From contig NZ_CP036170.1 of the NCBI RefSeq assembly GCF_004295125.1, positions 747,501 to 811,500 on the forward strand: a DNA stretch of 64,000 bases. Reading direction: 5' to 3'. Below are positions 20,601-29,268 of this stretch, piece by piece (position 1 is the first letter of the stretch; every line of letters starts with the position of its first letter). Origin of the DNA: [Clostridium] scindens ATCC 35704 (lineage in GTDB: Bacteria; Bacillota; Clostridia; Lachnospirales; Lachnospiraceae). The notes beneath the pieces are model-generated. The model was not told where the DNA came from. It saw only the letters and a program-made list of their open reading frames with translations, and searched no databases. The position numbers and the translations under genes were made by a program.

Positions 20601-21571
20601 TTCTGGATCTGGTCTGCCAGTTCCCTGGTCACCTTCGTGCCAGCCTCGGCAATCACCTCTCCTGTCAGAGGGCTTGCAACGTCTTGTGCAAGGATCTGGC
20701 CTGTAATACGGTTCTTAAGCGCCAGTTTCTTATTAAATTTATATCTTCCTACTTTCGCGAGGTCATAACGTCTAGGATCGAAGAACATGCTGGTAATCAG
20801 GCTCTCTGCACTGTCTACCGCCAAAGGCTCGCCCGGGCGGATCTTCTTATAGAGTTCCAGAAGACCTTCCTGATAATTGGTTGCGGCATCCTTCTCAAAA
20901 CTTGCGATAATCTTCGGCTCTTCGCCAAAAAGTTCCACAATCTCCGGATTCGTGCCAAATCCCATAGCACGGATCAATACAGTAATCGGCACCTTCCTTG
21001 TTCTATCTACACGTACATAAAAAACGTCATTGGAATCCGTCTCATATTCCAGCCATGCTCCCCGGTTCGGAATCACAGTCGATGAATACAGTTTCTTACC
21101 TACCTTATCATGCGCGATCGCATAGTAAATGCCCGGCGAACGAACCAATTGGCTTACGATTACACGCTCTGCCCCGTTAATTACGAAAGTACCGGTGCTG
21201 GTCATCAGCGGCAGGTCGCCCATGAATATTTCATGCTCATTGATTTCGTCTGTTTCTTTGTTGTGAAGTCTTACTCTTACCTTAAGTGGCGCAGCGTAAG
21301 TCGCATCACGTTCTTTACACTCTTCAATCGTGTACTTCACGTCATCCTCGCACAAAGTAAAATCAACAAATTCCAGGCTTAAGTGACCACTGTAGTCAGC
21401 AATCGGGGAAATATCATCAAATACTTCTTTTAACCCCTCATCCAGAAACCACTGGTAAGAGTCCTTCTGGACCTCAATCAGGTTCGGCATCTGAAGAACT
21501 TCTTTTTGTCTGGAATAACTCATGCGTGAACTTTTTCCGCTTTTGATGGGACGAATTCTGTTTTTCTCCAT
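17696..21571 (-). CDS. rpoB: RNA polymerase subunit beta
   Basis: The beta subunit, 1291 residues. The rifampicin-binding region reads [20 protein letters not shown] and then [15 protein letters not shown]; residues that commonly mutate in resistance (the D, H and S of this segment) are the susceptible forms. [12 protein letters not shown] near the C-terminus is the active-site lysine/histidine region. The C-terminal 60 residues are an acidic extension. Start is the ATG at 21571, with GAGGAG 12 bases upstream, somewhat far. It has its own promoter and does not follow rplL directly: an eleven-gene sugar operon and other genes intervene. Confidence 0.99.
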   Translation of the reverse strand: MEKNRIRPIKSGKSSRMSYSRQKEVLQMPNLIEVQKDSYQWFLDEGLKEVFDDISPIADYSGHLSLEFVDFTLCEDDVKYTIEECKERDATYAAPLKVRVRLHNKETDEINEHEIFMGDLPLMTSTGTFVINGAERVIVSQLVRSPGIYYAIAHDKVGKKLYSSTVIPNRGAWLEYETDSNDVFYVRVDRTRKVPITVLIRAMGFGTNPEIVELFGEEPKIIASFEKDAATNYQEGLLELYKKIRPGEPLAVDSAESLITSMFFDPRRYDLAKVGRYKFNKKLALKNRITGQILAQDVASPLTGEVIAEAGTKVTRELADQIQNAAVPYVWIEREDEERNIKVLSNMMVDITSIVDVDPKEVGVTELVYYPVLAGILEETAGDIDELKDAIKRDIHDLIPKHITKEDILASINYNIHLEYGLGNDDDIDHLGNRRIRSVGELLQNQYRIGLSRLERVVRERMTTQDLEGISPQSLINIKPVTAAVKEFFGSSQLSQFMDQNNPLGELTHKRRLSALGPGGLSRDRAGFEVRDVHYSHYGRMCPIETPEGPNIGLINSLATYARINQYGFIEAPYRKINHDDPANPVVTEEVVYMTADEEDNYHVAQANEPLDAEGHFIHKNVSGRYRDETQEYERRMFDYMDVSPKMVFSVATALIPFLENDDANRALMGSNMQRQAVPLLMTEAPVVGTGMEEKSAVDSGVCVIAETGGVVERSTSTEITIRQDDGNLKRYKLIKFLRSNQSNCYNQRPIVFKGDRVEAGDVIADGPSTSNGEMALGKNPLIGFMTWEGYNYEDAVLLSERLVQEDVYTSVHIEEYEAEARDTKLGPEEITRDIPGVGDDALKNLDERGIIRIGAEVRAGDILVGKVTPKGETELTAEERLLRAIFGEKAREVRDTSLKVPHGEYGIVVDAKVFTRDNGDELSPGVNQAVRIYIAQKRKISVGDKMAGRHGNKGVVSRVLPVEDMPFLPNGRPLDIVLNPLGVPSRMNIGQVLEIHLSLAAKALGFNIATPVFDGADENDIMDTLDLANDYVNLSWEEFEAKHKEELLPEVLQYLSDNREHRKLWKGVPISRDGKVRLRDGRTGEYFDSPVTIGHMHYLKLHHLVDDKIHARSTGPYSLVTQQPLGGKAQFGGQRFGEMEVWALEAYGASYTLQEILTVKSDDVIGRVKTYEAIIKGENIPEPGIPESFKVLLKELQSLGLDVRVLRDDNTEVEIMETVDMGETDFRSLIEGDRKYHQEDDLGAKGYTEQEFQGEELVDVEEEPEEDDFEIEFEETDDDNFELDDLSDEE

Positions 21572-21875
21572 ATTGACGTTTCACTCCTCATATATTTTTT
21601 GGTTGGGCTACGAGATGCCCATAACAAATTGCCTAAATCACCGGAAACAGCCCCTAAGAGCCGATCCCCTGCGATATCATGGCATAAGTTTCCACAATAG
21701 CGCATTTTTTACTATATCACATAGAATTCGGGCTTGTCAACAGCTAATATAAATTTCCCTTCCTTTCATAAGAGTTTTGCCACGAACGCCTAAATTAAAT
21801 CATTCCGTTATGGCCGCAACAATTATATTAATATGGAAGAAATAGACTTCAGATCCTTCGAATATCTATATTAAT
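21572..21875. other. intergenic region upstream of rpoB
   Basis: About 300 bases without a gene. It holds the rpoB leader (about 130 bases) and the rpoB promoter at 21711-21740. The distal 130 bases, up to the antitoxin gene, are AT-rich and show no ORF, hairpin or repeat that I can support. Confidence 0.6.
21711..21740 (-). promoter_or_regulatory. rpoBC promoter
   Basis: Minus strand TTGACA (21735-21740) and TATAGT (21711-21716) with 18-base spacing, about 130 bases before the rpoB start. This explains how rpoBC is expressed although it is cut off from rplJL. Confidence 0.78.
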
Positions 21876-22214
21876 CTAGAAGCGAAATCCATTTAGACTT
21901 GGCACCGGCACGATCCCCTTCTTGCACGGCTCATGCGTTCCAAGAGATGCCTCTTCCTGCTCTCTTGCAAGTTCTGGATTGTCCGGCTCTCCTCTCTTCC
22001 TTTGCGGTGTCCCGGATATATCCAGCTGGCAGCCTTCTTCTTGCGCCGCTTCCTTCCCTTCCGCCTCCAGCAGTTGGGAATACCTCTCCGTACTCATTAC
22101 CACCATAGAGCCGTATCCATTCTTCGTCAGATGGACCACTTCTCCTTTCTTCACCATCTTTTCAATCTCCGTAAATTTATTCCTCAAATCCGATATGGGC
22201 CTAATGTTGATCAT
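21876..22214 (-). CDS. Phd/YefM-type antitoxin-like protein, orphan
   Basis: A 112-residue protein whose first 60 residues, INIRPISDLRNKFTEIE followed by VHLTKNGYGSMVVMS and ERYSQL, are a Phd/YefM DNA-binding antitoxin domain. The ATG at 22214 has AAAGGAGGG upstream. The C-terminal half is polar, of low complexity, and where a toxin-binding segment would be. No RelE, Doc or other toxin gene adjoins it: the next genes are rpoB and a divergent XRE regulator. It may be a solitary regulator or a relic of a toxin-antitoxin pair. Confidence 0.75.
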   Translation of the reverse strand: MINIRPISDLRNKFTEIEKMVKKGEVVHLTKNGYGSMVVMSTERYSQLLEAEGKEAAQEEGCQLDISGTPQRKRGEPDNPELAREQEEASLGTHEPCKKGIVPVPSLNGFRF

Positions 22215-22476
22215 AGAAATCCCTCCTTTGCTTTTTCTTATTTTATCATAATTATGATAAAATTTCCATAGCAATAAATCAACATCTATGCGATTGACTT
22301 ACACGCTCCGCCTTTCGCTTGATTTTATCCGCCTTCTTTTTTCATGCCATGAATAATTTTTCCGACACTGTTTAGACTAATCTCGTCTATTTACTACTAT
22401 TTTTGTAACTATTTGGTTGCATATTCAAATACGGCAGACTTCCTTCTAGTAACATATTTAGGAGGTGGATATCATC

Positions 22477-22695
22477 ATGAAATTTCAACGGATAGAAGAT
22501 TTGAGAATTGACCATGACCTGACCCAGAATGACATAGCTAAGATCCTGTCCTGCCAGCGCGAAGTATATCGCCGCTACGAGAAAGGGTCCCGCCAGATAC
22601 CTGTTGATTACTTGATAAAACTGGCAAATTATTACGGATGCAGCACCGATTATATTCTCGGGCTGACAGACCGCAAGACACCATATCCTAAATAG
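22477..22695 (+). CDS. small XRE-family transcriptional regulator
   Basis: A 72-residue helix-turn-helix protein of the Cro/C1 (XRE) class: LRIDHDLTQNDIAKIL, then the recognition helix around QREVYRRYEKG, and IKLANYYGCSTDYILGLT. These small regulators often govern phage or stress genes. The ATG at 22477 is used; TAGGAGG lies 11 bases upstream and an overlapping GTG at 22465 is inside the ribosome site. A short dyad TAGAC...GTCTA at 22373-22389 upstream might be its operator. It is monocistronic, ended by a terminator, and has no evident target next to it. Confidence 0.85.
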   Translation: MKFQRIEDLRIDHDLTQNDIAKILSCQREVYRRYEKGSRQIPVDYLIKLANYYGCSTDYILGLTDRKTPYPK

Positions 22696-22699
22696 AGGT

Positions 22700-22747
22700 A
22701 GGCTGCCATGCCTGCCGGTTTAGCACCAGCGGCACAGCAGCCTTTTT
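22700..22747 (+). terminator. terminator of the XRE regulator gene
   Basis: AGGCTGC (22700-22706) pairs with GCAGCCT (22737-22743), with a further internal GGT/ACC stem, followed by TTTTT. Confidence 0.7.
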
Positions 22748-22877
22748 CAGCCTTCTGTCAATTCCTTATAATTGCAATAATTATGCTCTCTTTTTACGCT
22801 TTATTATAGCCAGTATCACGGCATCCGCCTCATCGAGGGCGGCTTTGTATCGCTTACGATTATGATATTGCTGGAAA

Positions 22878-24356
22878 TCACCTTTTCGTCAGCACGGTGG
22901 ATACCGCTGCCTTCCAGCCATTGTATTTCTTCTTGCGCGTTTCGCCGTCCATTCCAGGAGCGTACTTTACCCGGTTCAGCCTGCCAAAGATGGACTCATC
23001 CCACACGCCAAGAGCCAGGCCTGCGGCATAGGCAGGACCGATTCCGGATAATTCCTCGCTATCTGGCACCTGAACCGCCACGTCCGCGATGTCGCTTTGG
23101 AACTGCATCAGATATTCATTCTTCGTGGGGCCGCCATCCACGCGCAGTTCTCCCAGGCGCACCCCTGCATCCTCGCACATGGCTTTTACGATATCCGTGA
23201 TCTGGTAGGCGATGCACTCCACGCCTGCCCGGACCACTTCCGCCTTCCCCGTAGTTCTGGTCATCCCCACGATGGCCGCCGTTGCCCGGCTGTCCCAGTA
23301 GGGGGCTCCAAGGCCCGAGAATGCCGGTATCAGATACAATTCGTCATCCTGGACCGCTTCTCTTGCCAAAGTTCCTGTCTCTCCCGGAGACCGGATCAGC
23401 TTCAGGTCATCCTTAAGCCAGGTGATAACCGCGCCCGTATAGTTCAGGTTGCCTTCCAGCACATAGTTCACTTTTCCGCCCATGCTCCACGCCAGGGAAG
23501 TTACCACTCCGTGGGTGCTGAGCACCGGCTTCTCTCCGATATTCATCATAATGGACGAGCCCGTCCCGTAGGTGGACTTCGTCATGCCCGGCTTAAGGCA
23601 TCCCTGGCCAAACAAAGAACCATGGGAATCCCCTAGCACGCCGTGGATTGGCACCTTCTTCGGAAGCACACCTTCGAAGTCCGTCTTTCCAAACTCAGAA
23701 TCCGAATCGCACACCTGAGCCATATTGGAAGGATCAATGCCGAACAAGGCACAGATTTCCTCGTCCCACTTCAGTTCGAATATGTTAAAAAGCTGGGTCC
23801 TGGACGCATTGGAATAATCCGTCTTATAAGACTTTCCGCCGGTCAGTTTGTAGACCAGCCAACTGTCAATCGTCCCGTGGCAGATTTCTCCCCGATCGGC
23901 TTTCTCTCTGGCGCCCTCCACGTTTTCCAGTAGCCAGGCGATCTTAGAGGCCGGAAAATACGGAGACAGATTCATGCCCGTCTTCCTGCGGATGTTCTCC
24001 GCCTCCCCCTGCTTCTCCACGCGCTCGCAGATATTCGCTGCCCTGGCGCACTGCCATACGATGGCCTCCGCCAGGGGTTCTCCCGTAATCCGGTCCCAGG
24101 CAAGGGACGTCTCCCTCTGGTTGCTGATGCCAACGCCTGCGACCTTAGATCTGTCAATATCTTCCGTCAGTCGGGATACCACATCGATTACATTCTCATA
24201 GATCTCGGCCGGGTTATGGGACACCCAGCCTTTTTCATTGACGATCTGCTCGTGAGGCTTATCCGTCCTCTTAATCAGGCTTCCGCCCTCATCGAACAGC
24301 AGCGCCTTCGTACCCTGGGTACTCTGGTCGATGCTGATCATATATTTCTCTGCCAT
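22878..24356 (-). CDS. glycerol kinase-like FGGY carbohydrate kinase
   Basis: A 492-residue kinase of the FGGY family, closest in overall pattern to glycerol kinase: NQRETSLAWD, IVWQCARA, SPYFPASK, STYGTGSSIM, GLGAPYWD and RVDGGPTKNEYLMQ are all present. However, the segment that in GlpK reads GDQQAALFGQ is here GDSHGSLFGQ, replacing the glutamine next to the catalytic aspartate, and the neighbouring NTYGTGCF is STYGTGSS. This suggests a different polyol or ketose substrate. It is the last gene of the LacI-isomerase-transketolase-Rbs operon, 30 bases after rbsK, so phosphorylation of the operon's ketose intermediate is a better guess than glycerol. Confidence 0.85.
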   Translation of the reverse strand: MAEKYMISIDQSTQGTKALLFDEGGSLIKRTDKPHEQIVNEKGWVSHNPAEIYENVIDVVSRLTEDIDRSKVAGVGISNQRETSLAWDRITGEPLAEAIVWQCARAANICERVEKQGEAENIRRKTGMNLSPYFPASKIAWLLENVEGAREKADRGEICHGTIDSWLVYKLTGGKSYKTDYSNASRTQLFNIFELKWDEEICALFGIDPSNMAQVCDSDSEFGKTDFEGVLPKKVPIHGVLGDSHGSLFGQGCLKPGMTKSTYGTGSSIMMNIGEKPVLSTHGVVTSLAWSMGGKVNYVLEGNLNYTGAVITWLKDDLKLIRSPGETGTLAREAVQDDELYLIPAFSGLGAPYWDSRATAAIVGMTRTTGKAEVVRAGVECIAYQITDIVKAMCEDAGVRLGELRVDGGPTKNEYLMQFQSDIADVAVQVPDSEELSGIGPAYAAGLALGVWDESIFGRLNRVKYAPGMDGETRKKKYNGWKAAVSTVLTKR

Positions 24357-24386
24357 ACTCTCACTCCCTCTTTATTAAGAAGCAGC

Positions 24387-25271
24387 CTACAACCGGACAT
24401 TTAGCACCTCATCCCTTAGCGGAATGGAGGCAGTCGCCCCCTGGCGGGACACCGCGATCGCAGATGCCTTTGCCGCCAGAGCCAGGCCATCCTGTACCGG
24501 CATTTTGTCGATCACCGACGAAATAAAGTATCCGGTAAATGTATCCCCTGCCGCAGTCGTATCTACTGCCTTTACTTTATAGATTCCCTGGCGGTATTGC
24601 TCCTCTTTATACTGATAAACAGAGCCTTCGCCGCCAAGGGTCAAAACCACTTTTGCCTCCGGATAGATCTCCTTTAATCTTTCCAGGATCCTATCCGTCT
24701 GCGTCTCTCCCGTGACCTGCCCGCCTTCGATTTCGTTCAGCAGGAACATGGATATCTTCCCAAAGTCGCAAGCCTCCAGAGCGTCGTCATAAGGTGATGG
24801 ATTCAGAATGATCATCATTCCTTTTTCATATGCGCAGTCTATGATATAGTCCAGCATATTAATCTCATTCTGGAGAAGCAGGATATCTCCTTTCTCAAAA
24901 TGAGCCAGTACCTCATCCACATACTCTTTCGTAATGCTTCGGTTCGCTCCGCCATATAGGAGAATGCAATTCTGCCCATTCTTATCCACCTGGATGATCG
25001 TGTGGCCGGATTTGCCCGGTATGCTCTTAATAAAGTCTGCATTGACTCCGCCTTCCTTACAGGCCTTAAGCAGGATGCCTCCTTCTTCCCCTATCATTCC
25101 GGCGTGATAGACGTCAACTCCGGCCTTTGCAAGGGCAATGGACTGGTTCAGTCCCTTGCCTCCGCAGAAGATGTTCATTCCCGAAGACGCCAGCGTCTCT
25201 CCTGGCGCCACCATATGGTCAACCGAATACACATAATCCAGATTCAATGATCCAAAATTCAATACTTTCAT
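24387..25271 (-). CDS. rbsK: ribokinase-family sugar kinase
   Basis: A 294-residue PfkB-family kinase, ribokinase by pattern: FGSLNLDYVY at the N-terminus, the sugar-binding GGKGLNQSIALAKAG, and the anion-hole motif DTTAAGDTFTGYF with its catalytic aspartate. It would make ribose 5-phosphate. The ATG at 25271 has AGGAGG upstream; the frame extends further without a ribosome site. It lies between rbsD and the GlpK-like kinase gene. That the operon carries two sugar kinases of different families suggests two substrates or a branched route. Confidence 0.9.
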   Translation of the reverse strand: MKVLNFGSLNLDYVYSVDHMVAPGETLASSGMNIFCGGKGLNQSIALAKAGVDVYHAGMIGEEGGILLKACKEGGVNADFIKSIPGKSGHTIIQVDKNGQNCILLYGGANRSITKEYVDEVLAHFEKGDILLLQNEINMLDYIIDCAYEKGMMIILNPSPYDDALEACDFGKISMFLLNEIEGGQVTGETQTDRILERLKEIYPEAKVVLTLGGEGSVYQYKEEQYRQGIYKVKAVDTTAAGDTFTGYFISSVIDKMPVQDGLALAAKASAIAVSRQGATASIPLRDEVLNVRL

Positions 25272-25328
25272 ACCGTAATTCCTCCTGAATTCCCCGTCCG
25301 GGCACACTTTTCTCTCGTCTTACTGTAC

Positions 25329-25730
25329 CTATGCCGGGAAAGCAACGCCGGCCCTTAAGATAATATTTGGATAAGGCGTGAATTCTCCAGTACGGATTGC
25401 GAACTTGAGATTCTTAGACCTGTCCTTTAATTCCAAGTGGCTGATCATCTCCGACTCCACGCCCGGCAGTTTCTCTTTTATATAAGCAAGAAGTTCCGGA
25501 TTCTTCTCCGTGATCTCCTCCGCCAGCGTATAGAATTCCACCTCCGTCTCGTCTAGCACCGCATCCATTACCTGCCCAAAGGACGGAACTCCTCCGCACA
25601 GAGCCAGATCCACAATCTCGACCCCTTTCGGGATTGGCATGCCCCCGTCCGCGATCATAAATGTATCCTTATGGCCCAGCCCTGCAATAAGTCCGGAAAG
25701 CTGCGCATTGATGATACCTCTTTTCTTCAT
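25329..25730 (-). CDS. rbsD: D-ribose pyranase
   Basis: A 133-residue RbsD protein, which converts beta-pyranose to furanose forms of ribose for the kinase. The conserved start MKKRGIINAQLSGLIAGLGH with the catalytic histidine, MIADGGMPIP, and the C-terminal RTGEFTPYPNIIL are all intact. The ATG at 25730 follows AGGTGG; the ORF extends upstream into the rbsC intergenic region without a ribosome site. It lies 57 bases before rbsK. Some RbsD/FucU-type mutarotases act on other sugars, so ribose specificity is probable but not proven. Confidence 0.92.
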   Translation of the reverse strand: MKKRGIINAQLSGLIAGLGHKDTFMIADGGMPIPKGVEIVDLALCGGVPSFGQVMDAVLDETEVEFYTLAEEITEKNPELLAYIKEKLPGVESEMISHLELKDRSKNLKFAIRTGEFTPYPNIILRAGVAFPA

Positions 25731-25818
25731 ACGATCCACCTGCCTTTTTATAGAAGGACAGGTCTTTTGACCTGCCCTAATTCTTTTTGCTTCTATTATT
25801 TGCGGCCTTTCTGGCCGA

Positions 25819-26871
25819 TTATTTATTTTCATTGCGTGCCTGGAGAGCCATCTTAGCTTGCAGGTTTCTCTGTACCTGATCAATGATTACGGCAATGATG
25901 ATCACAAGGCCCCTGATGATCTTCTGCCAGAACTCGGTTACGCCGCACATGGTCATGCCATCGTTGATGACGCCGATTACGAATGCGCCGACGATCGTTC
26001 CGCCAATGGTTCCCACGCCGCCTGCCATGGAAGTCCCGCCAAGGACAGATGCCGCGATGGCATTCATTTCCCATGACTCTCCTGTCTTAGGCGTAGCGGA
26101 CACCAACTGGGAGGTGGCGATAATGCCTACAATGGCGGAGCAGAAACCAGAGAATGCATAGACCCATATCTTCACCTTGTCTACCTTGATACCCGACAAT
26201 TTAGACGCCCTCTCGTTACCGCCGATGGACAGTACATGCCAGCCAAACGGAGTCTTCTTCAAGATAAGTCCGGCAATCACCGCAATAATCGCAAGAATCA
26301 GCACGCCGCATGGAATCGAAGTTCCTCCAAGGTTACGGCCGAAGATCTCGAATCCTGTATTGCCCAGCCCCTCAGAGCCGGACAGTTCAGAAAACGTCGC
26401 ACCGTTGGAACGGATATTGGCGAATCCTCTCCAGATATACATGGTGCCCAGGGTGGCAATGAACGGCGCTACGTTGAACTTTGTAATAACGATGCCATTG
26501 ATCATGCCCATCAGCGCTCCCAGAAGAACGGTGATCAGGACGATCATCGGAACACTGAAGTATAAAGTCACGCCGAACATCTTAAGCGTAAGTCCCTGCT
26601 GGATGAGGCCGCCTGCGATCATGCCTGCGAGGCCTGCCACAGAGCCTACGGAAAGATCGATGCCTCCGGTAATGATGACATAGGTCATGCCGATCGCAAG
26701 GATGCCATACAGTGCCACGTGCTTGGCCACAGTAAGCAGCGCGCCCGCACTTAAGAAATTATCTGCCGTAATGCTAAAGAAAATAAGCAGAACAATTAAT
26801 ACGATAAATGTACGACCTTTCAAGAGGGTCATCGCTAATTTATTATTTCCTGATTTTTGTTTCGCTGCCAT
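25819..26871 (-). CDS. rbsC: ribose-type ABC transporter permease
   Basis: A 350-residue permease of the RbsC/XylH class with eight to ten membrane spans. Family features include AIGMTYVIITGGIDLSVGS, TLGTMYIWRG, GNERASKLSGI (the ATPase coupling region) and VLGGTSMAGGVGTIGGT. It starts three bases after rbsA ends. With RbsA and RbsB it makes a class 2 carbohydrate importer for a monosaccharide. Confidence 0.95.
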   Translation of the reverse strand: MAAKQKSGNNKLAMTLLKGRTFIVLIVLLIFFSITADNFLSAGALLTVAKHVALYGILAIGMTYVIITGGIDLSVGSVAGLAGMIAGGLIQQGLTLKMFGVTLYFSVPMIVLITVLLGALMGMINGIVITKFNVAPFIATLGTMYIWRGFANIRSNGATFSELSGSEGLGNTGFEIFGRNLGGTSIPCGVLILAIIAVIAGLILKKTPFGWHVLSIGGNERASKLSGIKVDKVKIWVYAFSGFCSAIVGIIATSQLVSATPKTGESWEMNAIAASVLGGTSMAGGVGTIGGTIVGAFVIGVINDGMTMCGVTEFWQKIIRGLVIIIAVIIDQVQRNLQAKMALQARNENK

Positions 26872-26874
26872 AAT

Positions 26875-28431
26875 CTAACTCTCCTTTTCCTCTATATGAT
26901 GGCCCTTGTAAGAAGCCAGTACCAATGTATCCTGCTGAATCTCGTTGCCGAAGAATTCGCCCGTCTTGATACCATTTGACAATACGATAACCCGGTCTGC
27001 GATGGATACGATTTCCTGCAATTCGGAAGAAATCACAATGATTGACAATCCTTCTTCCGCATATTTATTGATGATATCAAACACCTCGGTCTTAGCGCCG
27101 ATATCGATACCGCGGCTTGGCTCATCCATTAGCAGAATCTTAGGCTCCGTCAGGATTCCCTTTCCGATGACTACTTTCTGCTGGTTACCACCTGACAAGG
27201 AAAGAATCGGCAGTTTCTTGTCTGCCACTTTGATCTGTATATCCTTAATTTCCTGATCTACTTTCTCGGCCTCTTTCTTGCTGTCAAGGAAGGGCCCCTT
27301 CTTGTATCTCTTAAGCGCGGACAGCGCGCAGTTCTTCTCAATATCCAGAGTCTGTACCAGCCCCTGCATCTGCCTGTCTTCCGGGATCAGCGCGAAGCCG
27401 CTGTCAATCTGCTGGGAGATGGACTTGATATGAAGTTCTGTCCCTTCCATGATGATCTGTCCGGTATGCTCCGGGTGCAGGCCCATCAGGCATTCGAACA
27501 CTTCGCTTCGCCCGGCTCCCATAAGTCCATAGATTCCAAGCACTTCGCCTTTCTTCAGTTCGAAGTTCAGGTGATCCACCAGGTAGCCGCCGCCCGCCTT
27601 TGGAAGGCATAAATCTTTCACTTCCAGGACATTTTCCACCTTGCTCCAGTCTACTTCCCGATCCCGCTTCGGATAAGACTTGGCTCCGCCGGTCATCTGA
27701 TGCACGATCCATGGCACGTCAATATCCTTGACATCCGCGTCAGCCACATACTTGCCATCCCGAAGGATCGTCACGTGATCGCCGATCTCCATGATCTCTT
27801 CGAGCCTGTGGGAAATATATACGATGGAGATTCCGGCTGCGGTAAGCTCTCTCATAATCTTGAAGAGGACCTTGACTTCCTGCTGGCTCAGAGACGAGGT
27901 CGGCTCATCCATGATCAGCACCTTCAGGTCATCCTCCACCAGATTTCTGGCAATCTCGATCATCTGCTGCTGTCCGACTCTAAGTTCTCCCACCTTCGCA
28001 TTCAGGTCAAGCGGATGCTCCAGCCTCTCAAGGACCTTGCTGGCTCCATCCATATGTACCTTGTTATCCAGGACAACCTTGCCCTTGGTTTTCTCTTTGT
28101 TCATATAGATGTTCTGGTATACATTCAGGTTTGGGAACAGGCTCAGTTCCTGGTGGATGATGCCGATTCCGTTCTTCCTTGCCTCTGTCGTATTCTTGAA
28201 GAATACTTCCTTATCCCCGATATACATCTTGCCTTCATTCGGCTGTTCGATTCCGGCAATCATCTTCATCAGGGTGGATTTGCCGGCGCCATTCTCTCCG
28301 ATCAGCACGTTAACCTTCCCTCTTAGCAGGTCAAAAGATACTTCGTCAAGAGCCTTTGTACCTGGATAGATCTTGCTTATCTTTTCTGCATGGAGAAATA
28401 CATCATCCCTGCATTTATATGTTTCGCCCAT
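26875..28431 (-). CDS. rbsA: ribose-type ABC transporter ATPase (two domains)
   Basis: A 518-residue protein with two fused ABC ATPase domains. Domain one has GENGAGKSTLMK, the signature LRVGQQQMIEIA and Walker B VLIMDEPTSS; domain two has the degenerate GLMGAGRSEVFE, the signature LSGGNQQKVVIG and LLMDEPSRGID. The degenerate second P-loop is typical for RbsA and means a single main catalytic site. The gene follows the DUF2291 lipoprotein gene by 32 bases. Confidence 0.96.
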   Translation of the reverse strand: MGETYKCRDDVFLHAEKISKIYPGTKALDEVSFDLLRGKVNVLIGENGAGKSTLMKMIAGIEQPNEGKMYIGDKEVFFKNTTEARKNGIGIIHQELSLFPNLNVYQNIYMNKEKTKGKVVLDNKVHMDGASKVLERLEHPLDLNAKVGELRVGQQQMIEIARNLVEDDLKVLIMDEPTSSLSQQEVKVLFKIMRELTAAGISIVYISHRLEEIMEIGDHVTILRDGKYVADADVKDIDVPWIVHQMTGGAKSYPKRDREVDWSKVENVLEVKDLCLPKAGGGYLVDHLNFELKKGEVLGIYGLMGAGRSEVFECLMGLHPEHTGQIIMEGTELHIKSISQQIDSGFALIPEDRQMQGLVQTLDIEKNCALSALKRYKKGPFLDSKKEAEKVDQEIKDIQIKVADKKLPILSLSGGNQQKVVIGKGILTEPKILLMDEPSRGIDIGAKTEVFDIINKYAEEGLSIIVISSELQEIVSIADRVIVLSNGIKTGEFFGNEIQQDTLVLASYKGHHIEEKES

Positions 28432-28463
28432 AGTCTATATCTCCTTCTTTGCTTGGCAATCCG

Positions 28464-29117
28464 TTACTTTGCTTCCAGTACCACAGGCGTAATCAGCACA
28501 TCCGAACTTCCGCTGGATACCGTAAATGCTCCTACAAATGAAATCGTCTTTCCCTGCAGGGATTCCGGCTTCGCCGGCCCAACAACATCCTTGGCTACGA
28601 TCTCGTTAATACTCTGGGATACCGCTGCCCACTGTTCCTGATTCTTGTAATCTCCAAATTTGATAAAGCCAAGCGTGTCCCGGATGGATGATCCTTTGTA
28701 TACCGGTCCGATCTGGATCTTGACGGATTCCGTCCCGTTATATCCCTCCAGTTTGACGGACATGTATCCTGCCTGGGACTGAGTATTGACTTCTTCCACG
28801 GTTCCGGTGCCTTTTACCGCATAACTGAGTTCTCCGGACTTGCCCATGGAATAACTTCCGTATTCTTCTGCCAGAGCGGTCAGATCTCCATTGGACTGTT
28901 CCAGGAATTCTTTTAAGTCTACAGCCTTTGCATTGAGTTCCGGCAGCGCCGATTCTTCCCATATGGCTGCAACGTCGTCCCCAGCGTTAAATTCGACATC
29001 TCCGGTATATTTTCCTTCTTCTCCGATCTTGATTACCTTTACGATTCCGCATCCGGTAAGGAGTGTGGATGCTGCAAGTGTAAATGCAAGTGCGAGTGCT
29101 AACATACGCTTTTTCAT
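28464..29117 (-). CDS. DUF2291 lipoprotein
   Basis: A 217-residue secreted lipoprotein; the signal peptide ends STLLTGCG, with lipidated Cys23. The body matches the DUF2291 family in my recognition (GCGIVKVIKI, YVGSY-like middle, VGAFTVSSGSS). Genes of this family sit between the binding protein and ATPase genes of ribose-type importers in many Firmicutes and proteobacteria, but the role is not known; help in substrate delivery or envelope anchoring is conceivable. ATG at 29117 has GGAGG upstream. Confidence 0.78.
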   Translation of the reverse strand: MKKRMLALALAFTLAASTLLTGCGIVKVIKIGEEGKYTGDVEFNAGDDVAAIWEESALPELNAKAVDLKEFLEQSNGDLTALAEEYGSYSMGKSGELSYAVKGTGTVEEVNTQSQAGYMSVKLEGYNGTESVKIQIGPVYKGSSIRDTLGFIKFGDYKNQEQWAAVSQSINEIVAKDVVGPAKPESLQGKTISFVGAFTVSSGSSDVLITPVVLEAK

Positions 29118-29217
29118 AGCGTCCTCCTTCATATTCTTTATTCGAGAAACATCCCATCCGGGATGTCTATGTTCATCTTCATTTAATACTTTTACATAAA
29201 AGAGTCGTTTTTTTATA

Positions 29218-29244
29218 CAGGGAAGCGTTTTTTGCGCCTCCCTG
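29218..29244 (-). terminator. stem-loop after rbsB (attenuating or mRNA-stabilising)
   Basis: CAGGGAAGCG (29218-29227) pairs with CGCCTCCCTG (29235-29244) with one G-U pair, about 25 bases after the rbsB stop on the minus strand. No clean U-run follows, so partial termination or 3' end protection is likelier than full termination. It would favour binding protein over membrane components. Confidence 0.6.
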
Positions 29245-29268
29245 CTCCCTGCATTGTGTCATTGCAAA

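Noticed and set aside
29218-29244. Full terminator ending the operon after rbsB
   Set aside because: No U-run follows and the remaining importer genes lie downstream without another convincing promoter.
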